A stretch of DNA of 59,919 nt. Origin: Ectothiorhodospira mobilis (GTDB taxonomy: Bacteria > Pseudomonadota > Gammaproteobacteria > Ectothiorhodospirales > Ectothiorhodospiraceae). Each line of letters opens with the position of its first letter. The stretch's first letter is position 1. The notes beneath the pieces are model-generated. The model worked only from the letters and a program-made list of their open reading frames with translations, was not told the DNA's origin and searched no databases. The stretch is taken from the NCBI RefSeq assembly GCF_016584115.1, contig NZ_NRSK01000018.1:1-59919 (forward strand). The letters are read 5' to 3'. This document shows, piece after piece, positions 34,754 through 43,708 of the stretch. The position numbers and the translations under genes are program-made.

Positions 34754-35707
34754 ATGGAATACAAAGACTACTACAAGGTGCTGGGGGTGGAGCGCTCCGC
34801 CTCCCAGGACGAGATCAAGAAGGCCTACCGCCGCCTGGCGCGCAAGTACCATCCGGACGTGAGCAAGGAACCGGATGCGGAGGCACGCTTCAAGGAGGTG
34901 AACGAGGCCTACGAGGTCCTGGGGGATGCCGAGAAGCGCAAGGCCTATGACCAACTGGGCAGTAGCTGGCGTTCCGGCCAGGACTTCCGGCCGCCGCCGG
35001 ACTGGGATGCCTGGTTCGGTGGCGCGCCCCCGGGGGGCGGTGGTTTTCGGAGCTCCTCCGGGTTCCAGGAGGGGTTCTCCGAGAGCGACTTTTCCGACTT
35101 TTTCGAGACCCTCTTCGGCGGCGGCGCCCGCCGCACCCGGGGGCACCGTACCCACCGTAGCTTCCATGCCCCCGGGGAGGACCGGGTGGCCCGTATCAAC
35201 CTGGATCTGGAGCGGGCCTTCCGGGGCGGTTCGGTGTCCGTGCGGGCGGGGAATCGCAACCTGCAGGTGAAGGTGCCCGCCGGTGTCATCCCGGGGCAAC
35301 GCATCCGGCTCGCGGGCCAGGGGTCCCCCGGCATGGGCGGCGCCCCGGCGGGGGATCTCTACCTGGAGGTGCAGATCAAGCCCCATCCCCATTTCCACCT
35401 GGAGGGCCGGGACATCCACCTGGACCTGCCTATCACCCCCTGGGAGGCGGCCCTGGGGGCCACGGTGAGCGTGCCCACGCTGCAGGGGCCGGTGGAGATG
35501 AAGATTCCCGCCGGGTCCGGTTCCGGGCGGCGCCTGCGCCTGAAGGGGCGGGGCATGCCGGGCAATCCGCCGGGGGATCAGTACGTCGTCCTGCAGATGG
35601 TCACGCCCCCGGCGGACAGCGACAAGGCGCGTCGTTTCTACGAGCGCATGCGCAAGGAGATGCCCTATGATCCCCGCCGGCACCTGGCGGGGGTGGCCGG
35701 GGTCTGA
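34754..35707 (+). CDS. cbpA: DnaJ-family co-chaperone (CbpA type)
   Basis: 317 residues: a J domain at 1-70 ([22 protein letters not shown] in pieces, with HPD at YHPDVS), a Gly/Phe-rich linker at about 75-135, and a C-terminal substrate-binding region (about 140-300). The zinc finger of DnaJ is absent, so it is a type B co-chaperone such as CbpA, which stimulates DnaK ATPase. [16 protein letters not shown] and [12 protein letters not shown] are the two C-terminal repeats. It follows hsp20 after a terminator, so it probably has its own promoter or depends on read-through. It is convergent with moaE. Confidence 0.88.
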   Translation: MEYKDYYKVLGVERSASQDEIKKAYRRLARKYHPDVSKEPDAEARFKEVNEAYEVLGDAEKRKAYDQLGSSWRSGQDFRPPPDWDAWFGGAPPGGGGFRSSSGFQEGFSESDFSDFFETLFGGGARRTRGHRTHRSFHAPGEDRVARINLDLERAFRGGSVSVRAGNRNLQVKVPAGVIPGQRIRLAGQGSPGMGGAPAGDLYLEVQIKPHPHFHLEGRDIHLDLPITPWEAALGATVSVPTLQGPVEMKIPAGSGSGRRLRLKGRGMPGNPPGDQYVVLQMVTPPADSDKARRFYERMRKEMPYDPRRHLAGVAGV

Positions 35708-35731
35708 CCCGGGCGGTTTCCGGCGCGCGGC

Positions 35732-36160
35732 TCAGGCATTGCCCTGTACCCAGCGTTGGCGGCCGTCCGCCAGGGTCTCCTGTTTCCAGAAGGGGGCCCG
35801 GGACTTGAGGGCCTCCACCAGGAAGCGGCAGGCGTCGAAGGCGGCGGCGCGGTGGGTGGACCAGGCCGCCACCAGGACGATGGGTTCCCCCGGTGTGATG
35901 GATCCCACGCGGTGGGCGATGCGCACCTCCTGCAGCGGCCACCGGTCCCGTGCCTCCCGCTCGATGCGCTCCAGTTCCCCCTCGGTCATGCCCGGGTAGT
36001 GTTCCAGGGTCATGGCCCGTACCGTATCCCCCTCGTTGAAGTCCCGCAGGGTGCCGATGAAGATCGCCTGGGCCCCATGGCCGCCGGGCGGCAACGGCTC
36101 CGTGCAGGCGGCCAGCAGGGCCAGCGGATCGAAGGGATCAGGATGGAGGGAGACCGCCAT
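35732..36160 (-). CDS. moaE: Molybdopterin synthase catalytic subunit
   Basis: 142-residue large subunit of molybdopterin synthase, which inserts two sulfurs into precursor Z (cPMP) using MoaD thiocarboxylate. Family residues are in FIGTLRDFNEGD, MTLEHYPGMTE, RIAHRVGSITPGE and the catalytic-Lys segment LKSRAPFWKQE. It begins 1 bp after the moaD stop, an evident moaD-moaE operon. Confidence 0.94.
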   Translation of the reverse strand: MAVSLHPDPFDPLALLAACTEPLPPGGHGAQAIFIGTLRDFNEGDTVRAMTLEHYPGMTEGELERIEREARDRWPLQEVRIAHRVGSITPGEPIVLVAAWSTHRAAAFDACRFLVEALKSRAPFWKQETLADGRQRWVQGNA

Positions 36161-36161
36161 C

Positions 36162-36395
36162 TCAGCCCCCGGTTACCGGCGGGAAGAAGGCCACCTCGTC
36201 CCCGTCCCGCACGGGATCGTCGGGGGCGGCATAGGCCTGGTTCACCGCCATGAGCACCCCCGGTGGCCGCTCCTGGCCGGGATGGGCCCGGGCCCAGACA
36301 TCGGCGACGCAGGAGAGGCCCTTGGCGTCCAGGGTGTCTTCCTCCCGGCCCAGCTCCTCCCGCAGGCGGGCGAAGTAACGCACGCGGATGACCAT
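36162..36395 (-). CDS. moaD: Molybdopterin synthase sulfur carrier subunit
   Basis: 77-residue ubiquitin-like protein ending in the required Gly-Gly (FFPPVTGG), where a thiocarboxylate forms. MVIRVRYFARLREELG is the typical N-terminus, and AVNQAY is the usual central motif. GGGAG lies upstream of the ATG at 36395. It is the first gene of the moaD-moaE pair and diverges from moaC across 178 bp, in which I saw no convincing Moco riboswitch. Confidence 0.93.
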   Translation of the reverse strand: MVIRVRYFARLREELGREEDTLDAKGLSCVADVWARAHPGQERPPGVLMAVNQAYAAPDDPVRDGDEVAFFPPVTGG

Positions 36396-36573
36396 GCCAT
36401 GGTGCTCCCTTCCCTTGGGGCCGTCCGGGATGGCGGCCCCGCCTGCGGGGCAGTCTCCGGTGCGTCCCCCAGGGCGTCAACCCCCCTCCGGGGCCGGCGC
36501 GGCGGACACCCCGGGCGCGGCTGCGCTAGCATGGTTCCCCGTAACCGCAGCCTCATGATGGAGTTCCGGATCC

Positions 36574-37107
36574 ATGCACCTGCTCACCCATTTCAACGCC
36601 GCCGGCGAGGCCCACATGGTGGACGTGGGGGGCAAACCGCCCACCCGGCGTTCCGCCACCGCCGAGGGGTGGATCCGCATGGCCCCGGATACCCTGAACC
36701 GGATCCGCGAGGGGGGGCACGGCAAGGGGGATGTCCTCGGGGTGGCCCGGGTGGCGGGGATCATGGCCAGCAAGCGTACGGCGGACCTGGTGCCCCTGTG
36801 TCATCCCGTGGCCCTGAGCCATGTGGACGTGGCCCTGGAGCCCCGGGACGATCCGCCCCGCATCCACTGCCGGGTCACCGCCGGCACCGTGGGCTCCACC
36901 GGTGTGGAGATGGAGGCGCTGACGGCGGTGCAGGCGGCCCTGCTGTGTGTCTATGACATGTGCAAGGCGGTGGATCGCGGGATGGTGATGGAGGGCATCG
37001 CCCTGGTGCACAAGTCTGGCGGGCGATCAGGGGAATGGGTACGGGATGCAGGGGACGGGGATGCCACGGCGGGGGAGGGCGGATGTCCGTCCCGGGGCAG
37101 GGGCTGA
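36574..37107 (+). CDS. moaC: Cyclic pyranopterin monophosphate synthase
   Basis: 177-residue MoaC, which converts the MoaA product to cPMP in molybdenum-cofactor synthesis. Core motifs [46 protein letters not shown] and [11 protein letters not shown] are intact. After the usual end ([10 protein letters not shown]) there is a Gly/Asp-rich tail of about 20 residues not expected in the family. It diverges from moaDE; moaA and moaB are not in the window. Confidence 0.94.
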   Translation: MHLLTHFNAAGEAHMVDVGGKPPTRRSATAEGWIRMAPDTLNRIREGGHGKGDVLGVARVAGIMASKRTADLVPLCHPVALSHVDVALEPRDDPPRIHCRVTAGTVGSTGVEMEALTAVQAALLCVYDMCKAVDRGMVMEGIALVHKSGGRSGEWVRDAGDGDATAGEGGCPSRGRG

Positions 37108-37229
37108 GGCCTGCCCCTGAAGCGGGGATGGGTCGTGCATGCAGACCGGGCGGCGGTTAGACTGAGCGCGTTCAAACGACTGGATGCACACCGCGCCGTT
37201 CGGGTGCGGGGTTGCTCGCGGAGGCATCG

Positions 37230-39395
37230 ATGAAGTGGATCAAGCGCAGCCTGGTGGCAGTGGCGGTCCTGCTGGTGGTCCTGGTGGCCCTGGCGGGGGT
37301 GGTCCTGATCACCGTGGACCCCAACGAGTACAAGGACGAGATCAGCGCCGCCGTGGAGCAGCGTACCGGTCGCAACCTGGAGATCCGGGGGGACATCGGC
37401 CTGTCCCTGTTCCCCCGCCTGGGGCTGGAACTGGGGGAGACCACCCTGTCCAACGCCGAGGGTTTCCCCGGGGAGCACTTCGCCCGTATCCGGCAGGTGG
37501 ATGTCTCCGTGGCCCTGCTGCCCCTGCTGCGGCGCGAACTGGAGGTGCAGCGGGTGCGCCTGGAGGGGCTGGACCTGAACCTGGCCCGCGACGCCGAAGG
37601 CCGCGGCAACTGGGAGGATCTGACGGCGGCCCCGTCCGCAGGGGAGGCCCCGGAGGAAGAGACCCCGTCCCCGGGAGCCGGTGAACCCGTGCCGCCGGCC
37701 CTGCGGGGGCTGGATATCGCCGGGGTGAACGTGCGCGATGCCCGGGTGAGTTGGCGCGACGCCCAGGCCGGTACGGAGATGACCATCGACCCCTTCGACC
37801 TCACCCTGGGGCAGCTGCGCATGGGGGAGGAGGCCCCGCTGGAGATCTCCCTTAGCCTGCAGGTGCCCGACCCGGGGCTGGATGCCCGCCTGGAGACCCA
37901 GGGCCTGCTGATGCTGGACCCGGCCGGGCAGCGCTATGCCCTGCGCCAGATGGTGACCCGGCTGGATGCCCGGGGAGAGGCCCTTCCGGCCCCCGTGGAG
38001 GCCCGTCTGGAGGCGGACCTGGTGGCCGATCTGGCATCCGGGCTGGCCAAGGTGGAGCGCCTGACCCTGGATGCCCTGGAGACCCACTGGACCGGGCTGG
38101 TGGAGGTCACCGGCCTGGACGCAACCCCCCGGGTCCAAGGCGAGCTGCGCAGCGGTCGTTTCAACCCCCGCAAGGTCCTGGCGGCCCTGGAGATGGAAGC
38201 CCCCGCCACCGCCGATCCCGAGGTGCTCACCCAGGCCGCCCTGGACCTGGCCTTCAACATGCAGGGCGAACGGCTGGATGTGGATCAACTGCTGATGACC
38301 CTGGATCAGAGCACCCTCTCCGGCCGGGCCGCCCTGCAGGGCTTTGCGCAGCCGGCGGTGACCTTCGGCATCGATCTGGATCGTATCGATCTGGACCGTT
38401 ACCTGCCCCCGGCTGCCGAGGAGACCGGGGACGCGGCCGGCAAGGAAACGGGTCCCACGGGCTGGCCGGACACCCCCATCGCCCTGCCCATGGAAACCCT
38501 GCGCGGCCTGAACCTGGAGGGCACCTTCCGCGTGGATGATTTCAGGGTCTCGGGGCTGCGGATGCAGGGCGTGTCCCTGAAGGTCAAGGCCCGGGACGGG
38601 CGCCTGGGCGTGGAGTCCATCCGCGGCAACCTCTACAACGGCAGCCTGGAGGGCCGTCTCGGGCTGGACGTGCGCCAGGATACCCCCACCTACAGCGCCG
38701 GGGCGGCCCTGTCCTCGGTGCGCATCGGCCCCCTGCTGGATGACCTCACCGGCGATGGCAAGCTCACCGGCACCGGCGATGTGAACCTGTCCCTGTCCAC
38801 CCGGGGGGACTCGGTGCGGGCCCTGGTCTCCGCCCTGGACGGCAATGGGGATCTGCGCTTCCGGGACGGCGCCGTCCAGGGCATCAACATCGCCCAGGTG
38901 ATCCGCCAGGCCGAGGCCCGGCTGCGGGGGCAGACCCTGGAAGAAGGGGACGCCCCCCGGCAGACCGACTTCACCGAGCTCACCGGCAGCTTCACCATCG
39001 AAGACGGCCTGGTGAGAAACGACGACCTGCAGGCCGCCTCGCCCCTGCTTCGGGTGCGCGGACAGGGCGAGGTGGACCTGCCGCCCCGGCGTCTGGACTA
39101 CCGCGTGGACACCAATCTCGTGGCCACCCTGGAGGGGCAGGGGGGACGCCCCCTGGACAACCTGCGCAACCTGAACCTGCCCATCACCGTGGGCGGGACC
39201 TTCGATGATCCCCGCATCGGGCTCGATCTGGAATCGGTGCTCAAGGCCCGGGTGGAGCAGGAGGCGGAGCAGGCCCGGGAAGAGGCGGAGCAGCGGGTGC
39301 GCGAGGAGGCGGACGCCGCCCTCCAGGAGCAGGAGCAGCGGCTGAAGGAGGAGGCCGGGCGCCTCCAGGAGCAGTTGCTTGACCGCTTCCGCTGA
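37230..39395 (+). CDS. AsmA family protein
   Basis: 721-residue envelope protein with an N-terminal membrane anchor (SLVAVAVLLVVLVALAGVVL) and a long periplasmic body of beta-rich AsmA/repeating-beta-groove type. The N-terminus TVDPNEYKDEISAAVEQRTGR is the AsmA signature, and the C-terminal region (GDGKLTGTGDVNLSLSTRGD onward) is the AsmA_2 type. AsmA-like proteins are implicated in lipid transport between membranes. The last about 45 residues form a charged Glu/Arg coiled-coil tail. The ATG at 37230 follows GAGG at 7 bp. Its 3' end overlaps mutY. Confidence 0.88.
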   Translation: MKWIKRSLVAVAVLLVVLVALAGVVLITVDPNEYKDEISAAVEQRTGRNLEIRGDIGLSLFPRLGLELGETTLSNAEGFPGEHFARIRQVDVSVALLPLLRRELEVQRVRLEGLDLNLARDAEGRGNWEDLTAAPSAGEAPEEETPSPGAGEPVPPALRGLDIAGVNVRDARVSWRDAQAGTEMTIDPFDLTLGQLRMGEEAPLEISLSLQVPDPGLDARLETQGLLMLDPAGQRYALRQMVTRLDARGEALPAPVEARLEADLVADLASGLAKVERLTLDALETHWTGLVEVTGLDATPRVQGELRSGRFNPRKVLAALEMEAPATADPEVLTQAALDLAFNMQGERLDVDQLLMTLDQSTLSGRAALQGFAQPAVTFGIDLDRIDLDRYLPPAAEETGDAAGKETGPTGWPDTPIALPMETLRGLNLEGTFRVDDFRVSGLRMQGVSLKVKARDGRLGVESIRGNLYNGSLEGRLGLDVRQDTPTYSAGAALSSVRIGPLLDDLTGDGKLTGTGDVNLSLSTRGDSVRALVSALDGNGDLRFRDGAVQGINIAQVIRQAEARLRGQTLEEGDAPRQTDFTELTGSFTIEDGLVRNDDLQAASPLLRVRGQGEVDLPPRRLDYRVDTNLVATLEGQGGRPLDNLRNLNLPITVGGTFDDPRIGLDLESVLKARVEQEAEQAREEAEQRVREEADAALQEQEQRLKEEAGRLQEQLLDRFR

Positions 39396-40494
39396 GCCGC
39401 GGGCATTCGCCCCCCGCCTGCTGGCCTGGTTCGACCGGCACGGACGCCACGACCTGCCCTGGCAGCGGCCCGCCACCCCGTACCGGGTGTGGGTCTCGGA
39501 GATCATGCTGCAGCAGACCCGGGTGGCCACGGTCCTTCCCTACTACCGGCGCTTCATGGCGCGCTTTCCCGGGGTGGGGGACCTGGCGGATGCCCCCCTG
39601 GATGAGGTGCTGCACCACTGGTCCGGGCTCGGCTACTACGCCCGGGCCCGCAACCTGCACAAGGCCGCCCGCCGCATTGTGGATCTGCACGGTGGCCGAT
39701 TCCCCCGGGATCGGCAGGCCCTGAGTGCCCTGCCGGGCATCGGCCGCTCCACGGCGGCGGCCATCCTGGCCCTGTCCTTCGGGGATCGGGAGGCCATCCT
39801 GGATGGCAACGTGCGGCGTGTGCTGGCCCGTCACCGGGGCGTGGAGGGCTGGCCCGGCGCCGCCGCCGTGCAGGCCCGACTCTGGACCCTGGCCGAGGCC
39901 CTGACCCCGGCCGAGCGGGTGGCGGACTATACCCAGGCCATCATGGACCTGGGGGCCACGGTCTGCACCCGCCGTCGCCCCGCCTGCGGGGACTGCCCCC
40001 TGGCGGCGGACTGCATCGCCCGGGAGCAGGGCCTGCAGGGACATCTGCCCACTCCCAGGCCCCGGCGGGCGCAGCCCCTGCGCCGTACCACCATGCTCCT
40101 GGTGACGGCGCCGGAGGGGGTGCTGCTGGAGCGGCGCCCGCCCGCGGGGCTCTGGGGCGGACTGTGGGGGCTCCCCGAGGTGGAGGAGGACGGATCCGGA
40201 GAGGCGGCACAGGCCTGGTGCCGACGGCATCTGGGCGCGGATCCCGTGGAGGTGCGGGCACTGCCCGCCTTCGTGCACACCTTCACCCACTTCCGCCTGG
40301 AGATCACCCCGGTGCAGTTGCGGGTGAAAGCCCCCGCGCCGGGTGTGATGGAAGCCCCGGACCGGGTCTGGTATAACGGGCACGCCCATGCCGGCCTGGG
40401 CCTGGCGGCCCCGGTGAGCCGGCTGCTGCAACACGTGATGCAAGACGACGGAGAAGACGATGACTCGCATGGTGAAATGCGTTGTGCTGGGTGA
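39379..40494 (+). CDS. mutY: Adenine DNA glycosylase MutY
   Basis: 371-residue enzyme that removes adenine mispaired with 8-oxoguanine. [17 protein letters not shown] contains the catalytic Glu, [14 protein letters not shown] is the helix-hairpin-helix, and [11 protein letters not shown] contains the catalytic Asp. The [4Fe-4S] cysteines follow C-x6-C-x2-C-x5-C ([17 protein letters not shown]). A C-terminal NUDIX-like domain (about 225-355) recognises 8-oxoG. No ATG fits; the TTG at 39379 has AGGAG 8 bp upstream and overlaps the AsmA gene by 17 bp. The 3' end overlaps yggX. Confidence 0.93.
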   Translation: MTASAEPRAFAPRLLAWFDRHGRHDLPWQRPATPYRVWVSEIMLQQTRVATVLPYYRRFMARFPGVGDLADAPLDEVLHHWSGLGYYARARNLHKAARRIVDLHGGRFPRDRQALSALPGIGRSTAAAILALSFGDREAILDGNVRRVLARHRGVEGWPGAAAVQARLWTLAEALTPAERVADYTQAIMDLGATVCTRRRPACGDCPLAADCIAREQGLQGHLPTPRPRRAQPLRRTTMLLVTAPEGVLLERRPPAGLWGGLWGLPEVEEDGSGEAAQAWCRRHLGADPVEVRALPAFVHTFTHFRLEITPVQLRVKAPAPGVMEAPDRVWYNGHAHAGLGLAAPVSRLLQHVMQDDGEDDDSHGEMRCAG

Positions 40495-40738
40495 AGAGGC
40501 CGAGGGCCTGGATGTCCCCCCCTATCCGGGGGAACTGGGCAAGCGGATCTTCGAGAATGTCTCGAAGCAGGCCTGGCAGAAGTGGATACAACACCAGACC
40601 ATGCTCATCAACGAGTACCGCCTGACCCCCATCGACCCCAAGGCCCGGGAATTCCTGGAAGGGGAGATGGAGAAGTTTTTCTTCGGCGAGGGGGCCACCC
40701 GGCCCGAAGGCTTCGTGGATCCGGGCCGGGGTGCGTGA
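40460..40738 (+). CDS. yggX: Fe(II)-trafficking / oxidative-damage protection protein YggX
   Basis: 92-residue protein with the conserved N-terminal [20 protein letters not shown], the segment [16 protein letters not shown] and [18 protein letters not shown]. YggX protects Fe-S proteins and limits iron-driven damage; the Cys near the N-terminus is the conserved one. It overlaps the mutY end by 35 bp, an arrangement common in gammaproteobacteria. A start at the next Met (40469) is possible. Confidence 0.94.
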   Translation: MTRMVKCVVLGEEAEGLDVPPYPGELGKRIFENVSKQAWQKWIQHQTMLINEYRLTPIDPKAREFLEGEMEKFFFGEGATRPEGFVDPGRGA

Positions 40739-40756
40739 CCTGATCCCCCGCGGGGC

Positions 40757-40785
40757 TTGACGAAAGCCCCGGGGAACGCTTTAAT
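40757..40785 (+). promoter_or_regulatory. Sigma-70 promoter of tRNA-Phe
   Basis: TTGACG at 40757-40762 and TTTAAT at 40780-40785 are separated by exactly 17 bp, about 40 bp before the tRNA. It is one of the clearest sigma-70-type promoters in the window. Confidence 0.8.
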
Positions 40786-40827
40786 ACGTGCCTTCGCGCA
40801 GGGGCCTCCCCTGCAGCAACAAGGTCA

Positions 40828-40903
40828 GGCCGGGTAGCTCAGTTGGTAGAGCAGGGGATTGAAAATCCCCGTGTCGGCGGTTCGATTCCGTCCCCGGCCA
40901 CCA
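40828..40903 (+). tRNA. tRNA-Phe (GAA)
   Basis: 76-nt cloverleaf with an acceptor GGCCGGG pairing with CCCGGCC, D-loop AGCTCAGTTGGTAGAGC, anticodon loop TTGAAAA in the stem GGGGA/TCCCC (anticodon GAA), T-loop TTCGATT and an encoded CCA at 40901-40903. It closely matches the E. coli tRNA-Phe pattern. Confidence 0.97.
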
Positions 40904-40918
40904 TATAAGCAACGACTC

Positions 40919-40942
40919 AGCCCGCTATTGAGCGGGCTTTTT
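40919..40942 (+). terminator. Rho-independent terminator after tRNA-Phe
   Basis: AGCCCGCT (40919-40926) pairs with AGCGGGCT (40931-40938) around the loop ATTG, followed by a run of T. It ends the tRNA transcript 16 bp after the CCA. Confidence 0.9.
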
Positions 40943-41164
40943 CGTTTCTTGGGGTACTGCCGGGACACCAGCCCGCAAAACCCTGCCGCACAGCAGGGTG
41001 TAGCTCCCGTGCTATCCCGCCTCCCGGATGCCGGACTCCCCGTCCACCTGGCTGAGGATCGAGGCCGTTCTTCCGTGCCGCCCGCTTTCTTGCCACCCTG
41101 TCTGGCGGGCAGGCCCTGCCGTTTCCAAGGGGTTTAACTCACGTGTTGAAAGTCTTCTGGAAGG

Positions 41165-41189
41165 ACGTCCACAAGCCCGTTGTGGACGT
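41165..41189. repeat. 10-bp perfect inverted repeat
   Basis: ACGTCCACAA and TTGTGGACGT flank GCCCG. No T run follows, so it is not an obvious terminator. Could be a protein-binding site or a relic of mobile DNA. Confidence 0.6.
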
Positions 41190-41292
41190 AAACCCGGTTC
41201 AGGGGGACGCTGCTTTAGCCCGCCAGAAATCCGGCCCAACGCGCTTGCCAGGCACATGCCGAGTCGTGATTGCGAACCTTGCTCTCACGCAA

Positions 41293-41313
41293 TAGTCTAG
41301 ACCAACTAGACTA
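41293..41313 (+). promoter_or_regulatory. Palindromic operator of the phd/PIN operon
   Basis: TAGTCTAG and CTAGACTA are perfect 8-bp arms around ACCAA, ending 19 bp before the antitoxin start. Phd/YefM antitoxins typically bind such palindromes to repress their own operon, so this is the probable autoregulatory site. Confidence 0.65.
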
Positions 41314-41332
41314 TGCGGGGGTTCGGGTTGCA

Positions 41333-41572
41333 ATGTCAGTCCAGATCAATATGTACGAGGCCAAGACGAAGCTCTCCCAGTTGGCCGAGCAAGCATGGGC
41401 GGGAGAAAGGGTCATCATTGCCAAGAACGGTAAGCCCTATCTTGAGCTTCGTCCCTACGTCGCGCCCCAGGGGCAACGAAAGCCAGGTCGTCTCGCCGGC
41501 AGGATCCACATGTCGGCGGACTTCGACGAGACCCCCACAGAGGTCATCAAGGCCTTTGAGGGGGGGGCATGA
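41333..41572 (+). CDS. Phd/YefM family antitoxin
   Basis: 79-residue antitoxin. The N-terminal DNA-binding part NMYEAKTKLSQLAEQAWAG and IIAKNGKPYLELRPY are the Phd/YefM family pattern; the C-terminal tail (ADFDETPTEVIKAFEGG) would bind and neutralise the toxin. The ATG at 41333 starts the conserved region, while an upstream in-frame start (41270) would run through the operator palindrome. Its stop overlaps the toxin start (ATGA), so the two are co-translated. Confidence 0.88.
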   Translation: MSVQINMYEAKTKLSQLAEQAWAGERVIIAKNGKPYLELRPYVAPQGQRKPGRLAGRIHMSADFDETPTEVIKAFEGGA

Positions 41573-41958
41573 GGCGTCTGCTGCTCGACACCCATACGTT
41601 CCTCTGGTGGCTCAGCGGGGACCCGTCTCTTGGCGAGCGTGCCCGGGCGGCCATCGCCGATCCCCGCAACCAGGTCTTCGTCAGCGCGGCCACCGGCTGG
41701 GAGATCGCAATCAAACAGGCCATGGGCAAGCTACGCATCGAGGACCAGGACCTCGATAGCATCGTCGAGGAGGAGGGATTCAACCACTTGCCGATGACCT
41801 TCTTCCACGGCACGCAGGCCGGCGCATTGCCACAGCACCACAAGGACCCGTTCGACCGCATGCGCATCGCCCAGGCACAAGCCGAAGGGCTGACCATCCT
41901 TACCGCCGATGCCGAAATCTCCAAGTACGGAGTTCACCTCCAATCTGCGCGTTCCTAG
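41569..41958 (+). CDS. PIN-domain toxin (VapC-like)
   Basis: 129-residue PIN-fold ribonuclease toxin. Acidic active-site residues are visible in LLLDTHTFLWWL (Asp), GWEIAIKQAMGKL (Glu), KDPFDRMRIAQA (Asp) and LTADAEISKYG (Asp), so it appears intact. VapC-type toxins cleave tRNA or rRNA when freed from antitoxin. It overlaps the antitoxin by 4 bp and ends 99 bp before the convergent Rieske/GltS gene. Confidence 0.9.
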   Translation: MRRLLLDTHTFLWWLSGDPSLGERARAAIADPRNQVFVSAATGWEIAIKQAMGKLRIEDQDLDSIVEEEGFNHLPMTFFHGTQAGALPQHHKDPFDRMRIAQAQAEGLTILTADAEISKYGVHLQSARS

Positions 41959-42057
41959 CGTGGGGGGCCGCTGGGGGAACCCTCGGGGGTATCTGCAGGG
42001 ACCACTCGGCTTCAGAGGGTGTCAACATATCCTCCATTGGAGTCCTCCCCGGTGCCT

Positions 42058-43632
42058 TCAGCCCGCCTCCAGCAGGTCCCGGGCCGCCGGGGTGAGGGGG
42101 ATCAGGTCATCCCGGGACAGCGCCCCGATCCCGGCATGGCCCGTGACCCGCAGGTAGTCCTCGAGGATGGCGCGGGTGCCGTCAAGGAAACGGGCCACGC
42201 GTTCGGCGGCCACGGCCGGGTCCACCCGCGCCCGCAGGCGTGGGGTCTGGGTGGCCACGCCGGTGGGGCAGCGCCCGGTGTGGCAGGCGCGGTAGTACTC
42301 GCAGCCCAGGGCGAAGAGGGCCGCCGTGGCCAGGGCGCAGGCATCGGCCCCCAGGGCCAGGGCCTTGAGGATGTCGGCCGGTGTGCGGATGCCACCGGTG
42401 GCCACCAGGGTCACGGGCCGCTCGCTGAGCGCGTTATGGGCATCCACGCGGCGGCGGGCGAGGGGCAGGGCCATCACCAGGGGCATGCCGAAATGATCGC
42501 GGACATGCACCGGTGCGCCGCCGGTGCCGCCGCCGAAGCCGTCCACGGTGATGAAGTCCGGTTCCAGGGCCAGGGCGGCCTCCAGGTCCGCCTCCAGGCG
42601 GTTGGCGGCGATCTTCAGCCCCACGGGCTTTGTCGGGTGATCCCGGCGCAGGGCCGTGATGCGCTCCCCCAGGGCGCGGGCATCCTCCAGGTCAGGGAAA
42701 CGGGCGGGGGCGCGGGCGGCCTCGCCGGCCCGGATGCCGCGCACGCGGGCGATCTCCTCTGTCACCTTGGTGGCCGGCAGTTCCCCGCCAAGACCGGGCT
42801 TGGCCGACTGGCCCAGCTTGATCTCGAAGGCATCGGCCCGGGCCATGGATTCCTCGTTCCAACCGAAGTAGCCGCTGGCCATCTCCAGGACGTAGAGCCC
42901 GGCGGCCGCCCGTTCCTCGGGCAGCATTCCCCCCTCGCCGGAACCGATCAGGGTGCCCGCCCGGGCGGCCCCCTCCGCCAGGGCGATCTTCGCCTCCCGG
43001 GAGAGGGCGCCGAAGGACATGTGGGAGATGGTTACGGGCAGGGCCAGGTGCAGCGGCGCCCCGGCCCCCGACCCCAGGATCACCCGGGTGTCGGCGGGCT
43101 CCCCGTCGAGGCGGGGCATGGGCTCCAGTTGCGCCGCCGCCAGGTGGAAGTGGTCGAATCCGGGCACCGGACCGGGGGACTCGGCCGGCGCCCCCATGGG
43201 GGCCAAGGCGGGACCCTTGCCCATGGCCAGGCGGCGGATCTCGGCCTTACCCCGGGTATCCCCGGACCAGCGCCGCCAGCGCCCCTGGTAGCCCTCGAAG
43301 GTGGCGGCGGGCAGGGGCGGGACGGCGGCGGCGTCCACCTCCACCCGGCCATCCTTGAGCCGGGCCGGATAGGTGTCGATGCGGTCGCCGGGATGGTAGG
43401 GGGAGATCCCCGTCTCCAGGTCGAAGTTCCAGCCATGCAGGGGGCAGACCGCGTCCCCACCCACCACCCGACCTTCCGACAGCTGGCCCTCCAGATGGGG
43501 ACAGCGATCGTCCAGGGCGTGGACCCGGCCCTGGTGCAGGAACAGGGCCAGGGGGCGGCCGTTGACCCACACCTCGTGGCCCCGGTCCTCCTTCAGTTCG
43601 GTGGCTTCGCATACGGTTTGCCAGTCACTCAT
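42058..43632 (-). CDS. Rieske [2Fe-2S] / glutamate-synthase-like FMN fusion protein
   Basis: 524 residues in two parts. Residues about 1-105 are a Rieske ferredoxin with C-x-H then C-x2-H ligands (RCPHLEG and CPLHGW, 16 residues between). Residues about 150-520 resemble the FMN-binding synthase domain of glutamate synthase: ISHMSFGALSREAKIALAEG, GSGEGGM, IKLGQSAKPGLGG, DGFGGGTGGAP and VATGGIRTPADILKAL, plus C-x5-C-x4-C (CEYYRACHTGRC), the [3Fe-4S] pattern of GltS. There is no glutaminase domain, so it is not a conventional glutamate synthase; a Rieske domain as internal electron donor is plausible. GGGAGGA lies before the ATG at 43632. It diverges from a PAS/GGDEF gene. Confidence 0.83.
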   Translation of the reverse strand: MSDWQTVCEATELKEDRGHEVWVNGRPLALFLHQGRVHALDDRCPHLEGQLSEGRVVGGDAVCPLHGWNFDLETGISPYHPGDRIDTYPARLKDGRVEVDAAAVPPLPAATFEGYQGRWRRWSGDTRGKAEIRRLAMGKGPALAPMGAPAESPGPVPGFDHFHLAAAQLEPMPRLDGEPADTRVILGSGAGAPLHLALPVTISHMSFGALSREAKIALAEGAARAGTLIGSGEGGMLPEERAAAGLYVLEMASGYFGWNEESMARADAFEIKLGQSAKPGLGGELPATKVTEEIARVRGIRAGEAARAPARFPDLEDARALGERITALRRDHPTKPVGLKIAANRLEADLEAALALEPDFITVDGFGGGTGGAPVHVRDHFGMPLVMALPLARRRVDAHNALSERPVTLVATGGIRTPADILKALALGADACALATAALFALGCEYYRACHTGRCPTGVATQTPRLRARVDPAVAAERVARFLDGTRAILEDYLRVTGHAGIGALSRDDLIPLTPAARDLLEAG

Positions 43633-43708
43633 GGCGTCCTCCCGCAGTGGAATGGAGGGGGGATTCAACCCCGGTGGCCGGACTGTGGCCGCTACATCGA
43701 GTCTAGAA

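Larger units (their letters stand above)
40943..41332. other. 390-bp region between tRNA-Phe and toxin-antitoxin genes, no recognised gene
   Basis: No convincing gene is seen. A short plus-strand frame (GTG near 41142 to a stop at 41296, starting VLKVFWKDVHKPVVDV) and an 81-codon minus-strand frame (41012-41257) match nothing I recognise and could be relics. The region contains a 10-bp inverted repeat (41165-41189) and, at its right edge, the operator-like palindrome of the next operon. Its position just downstream of a tRNA gene fits a former integration site, but no integrase or att repeat was found. Confidence 0.5.

Noticed and set aside
36396-36573. Molybdenum-cofactor riboswitch between moaD and moaC
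   Set aside because: I could not find the characteristic conserved hairpins in the 178-bp region; structure prediction with the Moco model would decide.
40828-42057. Intact integrative element at tRNA-Phe
   Set aside because: No integrase, transposase or duplicated tRNA 3' end was found; at most a remnant.
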